NCBI GenBank assembly: GCA_965209015.1
Contig: OZ242367.1
Span: forward strand, 2,046,001-2,110,000
From: Bin80 sp965209015
Lineage (GTDB): Bacteria; Bacteroidota; Rhodothermia; Rhodothermales; Bin80
DNA length: 64,000 nucleotides
Reading direction: 5' to 3'
A program made the translations under genes and the position numbers. This document shows positions 46,701 to 54,800 of the stretch, piece after piece. How positions within the stretch are numbered: position 1 is the first letter of the stretch; each line of letters starts with the position of its first letter. Under the pieces are notes generated by a model. It worked only from the letters and a program-made list of their open reading frames with translations. It ran no database searches and was not told the DNA's origin.

Positions 46701-49700
46701 TAGAAGGGTAACTTCCTGAGGCTCATTCCAGTTTGAAGATGTAAAGCTGAACTCTTGCGGCGAAACCATAACTCTCCCCTCCGATTCTGGGATGCTGACG
46801 GTCACAGGTCCAGTCGGCGCAGACATTAGCCGAATCGTATAGGTCTCTGTATCCTCCTCTGTTACTTCCAGCGAAGTGGGAATCAACTCTATCCCGGCAA
46901 CATCGTTATCAATTATTGTGACCGTTAGGGTTGCGATATTTCCATTGTAATCTGGATCCAAACTGGTTGACGTATGGATCAGAGTGGAAGTCTCATTGAT
47001 CGTATTGTCGTCAGGCTCCGCGTATAGAGTTACCTCCTGAGGCTCATTCCAGTTAGAAACTGTAAAGCTGAACTCTTGTGGCGAGGAAGTAACAACTCCC
47101 CCTCCCTCAATGATATTGATCGTTACAGGTTCGGCCGGCTCAGACATCAACTGGACCGTGTAGGTCTCTGTATCCTCCTCTGTCACTTCCAGCGAAGTGG
47201 GAATCAACTCTATCCCCGCGACATCGTTATCAATGATTATCACCGAGAGAATAGCGGTATTTCCATCGTAGTCAGGATCTGAACTGGTAGCGGTATGGTT
47301 CAACTTAAAGGTTTCATTGATTGTATTATCGTCTGGATCAGCCCGTACAGTTACCTCCTGCACCTCATTCCAGCTTGAAGTGGAAAAGCGGAGTACTTCT
47401 GGCGAAAATGCTGCCACTCCTCCTAATTCTTCAATATTGACGGTTACCCCCTCAGTCGGCTGAGAAAAAAGTCGAACCGAGTAGGTTTCTTCATTTCCCT
47501 CCTCCACATTCAGCGAAGTAGGAATCAACTCTATCCCCGCAGCATCATCATCAATCACCGTGACCGAAAGGCTCTCTGTTTTTCCATCATAGACTGGATC
47601 CGAACTGGCTGCCGTGTGGACCAGAGTTGATGTCTCATTGACCGCATTCTCGTCTGAATCTGCGCGGACAATCACATCCTGTGGTACATCCCAGTTTGAA
47701 GACGAAAAGCGGAGTTCTTGGAGAGAAAGTGATACGATTCCTTCCGATTCAACGATGTTAACGGTTACCACCTGAGCCGGCTCAGACAATAGCCGAACGG
47801 AGTACACTCCTTCACTTCCCTCCGTCACATTCAGTGAAGAGGGGCTCAATTCTATCCCAGTAGCATCGTTATCCGTCACAGTGACGGGCAGTGTGGCAGT
47901 TTTTCCATTGTAATCTGGACCCGAACTGGTTACCGTATGGATCAGAGTGGTATTTTCATTGATTGAATTGTCGTCTGGCTCCCCTTGCACGGTCACCTCC
48001 TGCGGCTCATTCCAGTTTGAAGCCGAAAAGCGGAGTAGTCGAGGGGAAAATGTTACCACGCCTCCCAATTCGTCAATTCGGATAGTCACAGGCTCAACCG
48101 GCTCAGACTGAAGCCGGACAGAGTACGTTTTTGCATCTCCTTCGATCACACTGAGCGAAGAGGGGGCTAGTTTGATCTCTGCAACGTCATTATCAGTCAC
48201 TGTGATCGTTAGAGTTGCTGTCTGTTCATTATAACTAGGATCCGAACTGGTTGCCGTATGGATCAGGGTAGAGGCCTCGTTGATTGAATTGTCGTCCGGA
48301 TCCCCCCGTACGGTTACTTCCTGAGGTACACCCCAGTTAGAAGCCTCAAAGTGAAGCACCTGGGGCAAAAATTTTACAACTCCTCCCGATTCGACAATGT
48401 TGATGGTTACCCGTTCAACCGGCTGAGACAGGAGTTGAACCGAGTAGGTTTGGGTACCATCCTCCATCATATCCAGTGAAGGAGGGGTTAAACCAATCCC
48501 TGCAGCATCATCATCCGTCACCGTGACCGTCAGAATTTTTGTCTGCTCATTATAATCTAGGTCTGAACTGGTTGCCGTATGAGTCAGGGTAAAGACTTCA
48601 CCAAACGAATTGTCGTCTGGATCCGCTTGCACGCTCACCTCCTGCGGCTCATCCCAATTTGAAGCTGCAAAGCGAAGCACTTGGGGCGAAAATGTGATAC
48701 CTCCTCCCGATTCAGCAATGTTAATGGTTACTTGCGAAGATGGCAAAGACGTTAGTTGAACAGAGTATGTTTCCGAATCTCCTTCGGTTATATTTAGAGA
48801 CGAGGGGGAGAGCTCAATCCCCGCATTATCGTTATCAATGACCTTGATCGTCACCACCTGGGTGACGTCATCGTAGCCGCCCCCACTCGCAACTAACGTG
48901 ATGGATTCAGTTTCATCCACCGCATCTGGGTCCTCAGCGGCAAAAACCCTTACGGAGGGAGTATTGTATTGAGACCTGAAAAAGAGTAGTAACTCTGTAT
49001 CCCGAGTCAGTGCTGGATCTTCAAATGTTGGTATTCTCACAAATACAAGGCGCCCCGAAGGTCGTGCTGCAAGGGTCACCGAGAAATTCGCCTCTCCTCC
49101 TTCAGGAACAAATACCTCAGGCGGAGAAACGATAAGTCCTGGCTCATCATCATCCACAATCGTAACCGTAATGCTTCCTTCCTCACCATCATACCCAGCG
49201 CCACTGGCAGCTACCACAATTCTTTCAAAGTCATCCTGAAAATCATCATCCTGTTGAGCAGTGAACTCCACGGACTGCCAAACATTCCAGTCGGTACTCG
49301 TAAATGTCAGGCTAGATGGCGATGCGATTATATCCCCTTGGCTTTCGGGAATAGATACGGTGACGTCGGGAGTTCCAATATCATTAAGAGGTTCATCTGT
49401 AAGACGAATGGAGAAGCTTCTCGTCTCGCCCTCGGGAATACTCAGTGACGAAGGAGAGACCTCAAGGCCGGGACCCTCATCGTCTTCAATTGTGATGATA
49501 AATTTGAAAGACACGCCAAGAAAATCATTCTCTTCGAAATCAGGCCCCGTGACGCTAAGAACCAGGGTGACCTGATCATCTAGATCGTCCGCATCATGTG
49601 CGGCCTCAAACACTGCTGCTTCTGTTGGCTCCCAACAAAAGGGCCAGAACTCGCCAGACCGACTAAAGCATGGAGACCCTGCGTCTACCGGATAGCTCAC

Positions 49701-50882
49701 ACTTGATGGGGTTACAGTTAGATCCGAATCCTCATGCCCACTATAAGTTGATACGAAAGCGTTAAAGTAAGACGGGTAAGATTGAAGCGAAAGCAAAGTT
49801 ATTTCCGGCGCACTTCTGCTGGTTCCTTCCCGAATAGAAACCGGATATGGAGGGACATCTTGAATGGTAATCACCATGGTGTATTTCAAACCAGTGTAGT
49901 CTCCTCCCGTCGCAGTGAACAGAAGAGTCACCTGCTCATCCTCAGAGTCATCATCAAGTTCAGCGAGCATCCTCAAGCTCTGTGGTTGCCATGAGTCGTC
50001 TTTCAGATACTCAAATGTCGTTTGATTCAGAGTAAGAGTAGTTCCTTCATGTCCGGTAAGCACAACGGTAACATCCCCCGAGGGGAATCCTATAAAGGGC
50101 CAAAAGTAAGAAGTTAAGGGTATATTCAATAAATGACTTGTGCCCTCAACAATGGTTACTTGATCCCGCTCCCAGACTTGTTCGTCATCTACGATCTCTA
50201 CCTCTAATACGAATGCCTCTTCGCCGTCAAAGGAAATGGTGACAGTTAATTCGTCATTGATCTCATCATCATCCTGCCCCGCCGTTAGGGTAATTGTTTT
50301 ATCCTCATAGTCGGTAGGCGTAAGGGTAAATGTACTGGGACTCACGGTGAGGTCTGTACCTGCAAAGCCCGTAACGACTGCAGTTACATCAGTTAAAGGC
50401 GCCTCATCCATGGAGATAGTGACTTCTACTGAATTTCCTTCCAGAATCTTAACAGGGATTGGATCATTTTTCGCCATTCCTTGACGATCCCAAAACCTTT
50501 CTACAGGTTTATGCATATGGCTCTCGCGGGCCGGTGTCAAGATTTCATGGCGCCAAACAGGACCGATCAATGTATCAGATGAAAATGCGCGGATTGATGG
50601 ACCGGGAATCCGAGATTGGTTCGTACCACCCATGTCCATATTCCACTGTCGTGGATCTGGCCCACTCAAACCCTCGGAATCCAAGCTGATGCCAACCGAA
50701 AATCTGCCCAGTTCCTCTTCAAATGTGGGTAAACTTGCGATTGGCAAATCGTTCGCCGCCACTTTGATTTGGATCTTTGGCACATAGTCCTGTCCAACGG
50801 AGACTGAGGGGAGATAGGCCAATATGAGTATAAGAACTTGCAGCCCTCGCCTGATAAAAAATGTCACTAAATGATGCTGCAT
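43710..50882 (-). CDS. Giant Calx-beta repeat protein with C-terminal autotransporter-like barrel (paralogue 1)
   Basis: 2390 aa. Signal peptide about 1-30 (FFIRRGLQVLILILAYLPSV to VGQD). Three N-terminal EGxS-type repeats (about 140-450) and about 14 Calx-beta-type repeats follow. The middle eight are a homogeneous set with 106-residue period (ELxPSSLxVxEGDxxxY, SNWxEPQEVTV, DDNxINE, TATSSDPDYNGK, DND). From about residue 1970 a helix (VMKAYTARFIRTSTVQIVE) precedes a roughly 400-residue antiparallel barrel (GGLSVWGRGSFTRFNGQGEG, DYTWQRGWLAGLLVSHSQG) ending in Tyr. The arrangement of linker helix, barrel and terminal aromatic matches type V autotransporters, so the repeats are probably displayed at the surface. 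Calx-beta repeats usually bind Ca2+ via Asp/Glu; DxDD-type residues are abundant. Ligand unknown. Confidence 0.83.
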   Translation of the reverse strand: MQHHLVTFFIRRGLQVLILILAYLPSVSVGQDYVPKIQIKVAANDLPIASLPTFEEELGRFSVGISLDSEGLSGPDPRQWNMDMGGTNQSRIPGPSIRAFSSDTLIGPVWRHEILTPARESHMHKPVERFWDRQGMAKNDPIPVKILEGNSVEVTISMDEAPLTDVTAVVTGFAGTDLTVSPSTFTLTPTDYEDKTITLTAGQDDDEINDELTVTISFDGEEAFVLEVEIVDDEQVWERDQVTIVEGTSHLLNIPLTSYFWPFIGFPSGDVTVVLTGHEGTTLTLNQTTFEYLKDDSWQPQSLRMLAELDDDSEDEQVTLLFTATGGDYTGLKYTMVITIQDVPPYPVSIREGTSRSAPEITLLSLQSYPSYFNAFVSTYSGHEDSDLTVTPSSVSYPVDAGSPCFSRSGEFWPFCWEPTEAAVFEAAHDADDLDDQVTLVLSVTGPDFEENDFLGVSFKFIITIEDDEGPGLEVSPSSLSIPEGETRSFSIRLTDEPLNDIGTPDVTVSIPESQGDIIASPSSLTFTSTDWNVWQSVEFTAQQDDDFQDDFERIVVAASGAGYDGEEGSITVTIVDDDEPGLIVSPPEVFVPEGGEANFSVTLAARPSGRLVFVRIPTFEDPALTRDTELLLFFRSQYNTPSVRVFAAEDPDAVDETESITLVASGGGYDDVTQVVTIKVIDNDNAGIELSPSSLNITEGDSETYSVQLTSLPSSQVTINIAESGGGITFSPQVLRFAASNWDEPQEVSVQADPDDNSFGEVFTLTHTATSSDLDYNEQTKILTVTVTDDDAAGIGLTPPSLDMMEDGTQTYSVQLLSQPVERVTINIVESGGVVKFLPQVLHFEASNWGVPQEVTVRGDPDDNSINEASTLIHTATSSDPSYNEQTATLTITVTDNDVAEIKLAPSSLSVIEGDAKTYSVRLQSEPVEPVTIRIDELGGVVTFSPRLLRFSASNWNEPQEVTVQGEPDDNSINENTTLIHTVTSSGPDYNGKTATLPVTVTDNDATGIELSPSSLNVTEGSEGVYSVRLLSEPAQVVTVNIVESEGIVSLSLQELRFSSSNWDVPQDVIVRADSDENAVNETSTLVHTAASSDPVYDGKTESLSVTVIDDDAAGIELIPTSLNVEEGNEETYSVRLFSQPTEGVTVNIEELGGVAAFSPEVLRFSTSSWNEVQEVTVRADPDDNTINETFKLNHTATSSDPDYDGNTAILSVIIIDNDVAGIELIPTSLEVTEEDTETYTVQLMSEPAEPVTINIIEGGGVVTSSPQEFSFTVSNWNEPQEVTLYAEPDDNTINETSTLIHTSTSLDPDYNGNIATLTVTIIDNDVAGIELIPTSLEVTEEDTETYTIRLMSAPTGPVTVSIPESEGRVMVSPQEFSFTSSNWNEPQEVTLLANPDDNTINEDFTLIHTATSSDPSYNGKTASLSVTAIDNDAAEIQLIPSSLNVTEGDTQIYSVRLRTEPSEPVTVNIAGSQGGVTVSPLVLRFTSSNWGELREVTVRSDPDDNMINEVITLIHTASSVDPDYNGKTATLPVTVIDGDVSNLVVNPTELTIEEGTSKEFTVQLSSPSAVPVTVQIPMFTNQDLTHDQSTLIFTSSTWDEPQTVTVSANKDDDAENENLETLTLTAAGGEYDGVTGMVTVTVEDTDQKGILLNPLSLDLEEGGPADTYTVELQSAPTSTMTITVTGHSNKVTLDQESLTFTPSNWNDPQTVTIQALDDQDTDNEQFTLTHSASGGGYDDETASLEVRINDLGVLTLSIYDAEVSEGGGYVDLRVELSQPVAQLVSVMYQAVAEDAEAGSDYQDSRGIVLFSSGSTRGKIRLDILDDEVPEPDETFTVVLRNARNAEILRGTGRVTILDDDGGIMVRIDDEVVFEEDGRVQFSVHLSQPSADPVMVGYRTENGTAIAGEDYRSTSGVLMFVPGTIREEIVVELLADEFDWREETFTVHLQSLGKAQTEKAVAVATIQESTTVSSEVMKAYTARFIRTSTVQIVEALHQRFQSRMGGSSCSAGERMVMAQLWGTTSDWDPSLSELLAGCHLSGTLPGGGLSVWGRGSFTRFNGQGEGALRLRADVTTAMVGMDYTWQRGWLAGLLVSHSQGDGSFDVFEESGDVHSGLTGLIPYISIQRADWGAWMAMGYGQGRTEVQELEGDLVSIFGAAGAHGEWASNASIGLTVHGDILYSGAEVDEHAVSVQVYRVRAGLGSDLRISKVIRPYVEANVRRDGGSAETGTGLELSGGIRLAYPAWRLKGEMRTQGLVIHSANGFTEWGLSGLVQFGDGPEGLVVSVRPSWGPNQGGVLLRQKAIHETTSVGTNHNQIKMEMAYGLPFQSGVVRSIAGMTQLFTGRMYRLGVELQPWDYVNVSMFGVTYPIVSSQRGIGLNLRGSVRY

Positions 50883-51874
50883 GTGTCAGATTAGAGAATT
50901 CAGCAATCACCGGTGGTAAACACAAAGAACTAACCTATCTTTATGAGCAAGTTTCTAACAGACTGGATTCAGTATCAAGAATGTGCTAGCAACTACCTCT
51001 TACGTTACGAATGTAATAACTCGAGTACACTGTAAAATGTTTGTTCTACACACAACTCAATCAGTATCAGACAAGTTTTGGGGATAGTCTATCATCCGAA
51101 TGTGCTACGATACAATGTACGAATAATTAGAGACCCTTTCTGCCAATCAAACTTGGATGCTGTTTTCCTAAATAGTGCTATATTTTCACTGTCTCAGGAA
51201 AAATTTGCAGACCTGTACTTTATCCTTTGATCTCTGGAACCGTAAAGACTTGTCGTTAATAACACATTCTAGACACATCTACCGAATCCTAACCATTGCC
51301 CCATGGTTGCCGGGCAAGCCACGGCTATTCATTTCAGGAATAATATGAACTGAGGCCTCTGAGCATCACAAGTTTATCTGCTCAGACTCGGAATGATATT
51401 CATCCTTATGAATCATAGCTATCCCAAACTCACGAATGAGTGACTAATCATTTGAAAAGGTTTACAGCTCCTGGCTTTCCGAATCTGTAGTTGCGAGGGT
51501 CACTGAACGACAATGGAAAGATAATAATAGACCATAGCGATGATTCTATTTGCGCAATCTGACCCTCGATCCTTCCTTAGGCCAATACCTTCCCAGTAAT
51601 TCAGTCCCAATTGGTCGGCAGGGATCCAGTTCAATTTCCTCACCACTCTGATATTTTGCCCCCTAAGTATTAGGAAGTTAATCCTCAATCCAGTAGCTTC
51701 TGTAAGTATGCTTAGATGTTATAGATACTGTGAATAACCACCTCCTTCAGATACGAATCGGTATTCTTCTGCCAGAACATTAAAAAATTCCCCAAACTCT
51801 AAAGATAGATTTGGAGATTGGGGTACACAAATTCAAAATCTGCTTGCTTCACGCCCGATCGGACACCCTTTCAA
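50883..51874. other. Intergenic region between the two Calx-beta genes
   Basis: 992 bp. The first ~160 bp (50883-51045) match the 57773-57935 leader of paralogue 2, so they are the duplicated promoter/leader of paralogue 1. Near 51224-51258 a block (ctttgatctctggaaccgtaaa) is shared with 6563-6600. The last ~50 bp match the 3' flank of paralogue 1. No supported gene; a 62-codon frame at 51500-51688 has no recognisable feature. Confidence 0.5.
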
Positions 51875-54800
51875 TTAATATCTCAACGATCCCCTTAGAT
51901 TCAAGCCAATCCCTCTTTGGGAGTTTGCATTGGGATACGTTACCCCAAACATGGATACATTCACATATTCCCATGGCTGTAATTCTACGCCCAGACGATA
52001 CATCCTCCCAGTGAACAATTGAGTCATTCCTGCAACTGATCGCATCACCCCGGCCTGGAATGGTAAGCCATAAGCCATCTCCATCTTGATCTGGTTATGG
52101 TTCGTACCCACAGATGTCGTTTCATGGATTGCCTTCTGACGTAGCAATACACCGCCCTGATTCGGTCCCCACGATGGGCGGACCGATACTACCAATCCCT
52201 CGGGACCATCCCCAAACTGTACCAACCCCGATAGACCCCACTCGGTAAACCCGTTCGCACTGTGGATTACTAGTCCCTGCGTCCGCATCTCCCCCCTCAA
52301 TCGCCACGCTGGATACGCAAGCCGGATCCCACCGCCCAGTTCAAGTCCCGTACCCGTCTCTGCACTTCCTCCATCTCTTCGAATATTCGCTTCCACATAG
52401 GGACGGATCACCTTGCTAATGCGCAGATCGCTCCCCAGCCCTGCTCGTACCCGGTAGACTTGCACACTCACTGCATGTTCGTCCACCTCTGCCCCCGAAT
52501 ACAAAATATCCCCATGCACTGTCAATCCAACCGATGCATTTGAAGCCCATTCTCCGTGCGCACCTGCCGCACCAAACATTGATACCAGATCCCCCTCTAA
52601 CTCCTGAACCTCCGTCCGACCTTGTCCATAGCCCATTGCCATCCACGCTCCCCAGTCTGCCTTCTGAATGGATATATACGGTACTAGGCCCGTGAGCCCT
52701 GAATGTACATCACCTGACTCCTCAAACACATCAAATGACCCATCCCCCTGACTGTGCGATACCAATAGTCCGGCCAGCCACCCTCTTTGCCATGTATAAT
52801 CCATCCCAACCATCGCAGTAGTTACATCTGCGCGGAGACGTAGCGCGTCCTCTCCTTGCCCATTGAACCGGGTGAAGGAACCCCGCCCCCAAACACTTAG
52901 CCCCCCGCCGGGCAGAGTACCCGATAAATGACATCCCGATAGTAGCTCGCTCAGCGATGGCTCCCAGCCGGAGGTCGTTCCCCACATCTGTGCCAGTACC
53001 ATTCGCTCCCCCGCCGAACAAGAAGATGCACCCGTGCGGGACTGGAATCGCTGATGCAAAGCCTCCACAATCTGTACCGTGGACGTCCGTATGAACCGAG
53101 CCGTATACGCTTTCATAACCTCTGAACTCACCGAGGCTGCCTCCTGAATTGTTGCCACGGCTACCCCTTTTTCAATTTGAGTCTTACCCAAACTCTGTAG
53201 GTGTACCGTGAAGGTCTCTTCCCGCCAGTCAAACTCATCCGTCAATAGCTCCACCACGATCTCTTCCTTGATCGTCCCTGGTGCAAACATGAGCACTCCA
53301 CTCGTTGCCTGATAATCCTCTCCCGCGATAGCCGTCCCATTTTCCGTCCGATAACTGACCATGACTGGATCTGCACTCGGTTGAGACAGGTGTACCGAAA
53401 ATTGAACCATACCATCCTCTTCGAGCGCCACCTCATCATCAATCCAGACGATAAGCCCTCCATCATTATCAAGGATTGTGACACGCCCGGTCCCGCGGAG
53501 TATTTCGGCATTACGTGCATTCCTTAGCACCACGGCAAACGTCTCGTCAGGCTCTGGAACTTCGTCATCCAGGATGTCCAAACGGATCCGACCTTTCGTG
53601 GATCCAGAACTAAACAGGACAATGCCTCTTGAATCCTGATAGTCTGATCCCGCTTCGGCATCCTCTGCCACGGCTTGATACATTACACTGACCAATTGGT
53701 CCACCGGCTGGCTTAGTTCCACTTGCAGATCTACATAACCGCCCCCCTCACTCACCTCCGCATCAAAGATCGAAATCGTCAAGATGCCCAGATCATTGAT
53801 GCGTACCTCTAAACTAGCAGTTTCATCGTCATAGCCACCTCCACTGGCACTGTGGGTCAACATAAACTGTTCGTTATCTGTATCCTGATCGTCCAATGCC
53901 TGGATAGTCACCGTCTGAGGATCATTCCAGTTTGACGGCGTGAAGGTCAAAGATTCCTGATCAAGGGTCACTTTATTTGAATGCCCCGTAACCGTGATGG
54001 TCATGGTAGAAGTCGGAGCAGATTGAAGCTCAACGGTGTAAGTGTCCGCAGGTCCCCCTTCCTCAAGGTAAAGCGAAAGAGGATTCAATAGGATCCCTTT
54101 CTGGTTAGTGTCTTCTACCGTAACTGTGACCATTCCAGTAATCCCATCATACTCTCCTCCGGCGGCGGTAAGGGTAAGCGTCTCTGGATCCTCATTCTCG
54201 GCGTCATCATCCTTATTTGCAGACACCGTAACCGTCTGCGGCTCGTCCCAAGTGGAGGAAGTAAAGGTCAGAGTGGATTGGTCATGAGTGAGGTCCTGAT
54301 TCGTGAACATTGGAATTTGGACGGTCACAGGGACAGCCGAGGGGGAGGAAAGCTGGACAGTAAACTCCTTGGATGTCCCCTCCTCAATCGTGAGTTCGGT
54401 TGGATTGACCACCAAGTTTAACCTATCTCCATCTATCACGGTAACCGGGAGGGTTGCTGTCTTTCCATTATAATCTGGGTCCACACTACTTGCCGTATGG
54501 ATCAGTGTGATTACTTCATTGATCGTATTGTCGTCTGGATCCGATTGTACAGTCACCTCCTGCAGTTCACTCCAGTTTGAAGATGTAAAGCGAAGCATCA
54601 ATGGCAAAACCGTAACCACTCCTCCCGATTCAGTAATGTTGACTGCTACAGGTTCAGACGGCTCAGTCTGAAGTCTGACGGAATAGATTTGTGTATCTCC
54701 CTCTGTCACATTTAGTGAAGTAGGGATCAACTGAATTTCAGCAGCATCATTATCAATTACTGTAACCGATAAAGATGCGGTCTTTCGATTGTAACTTGGA

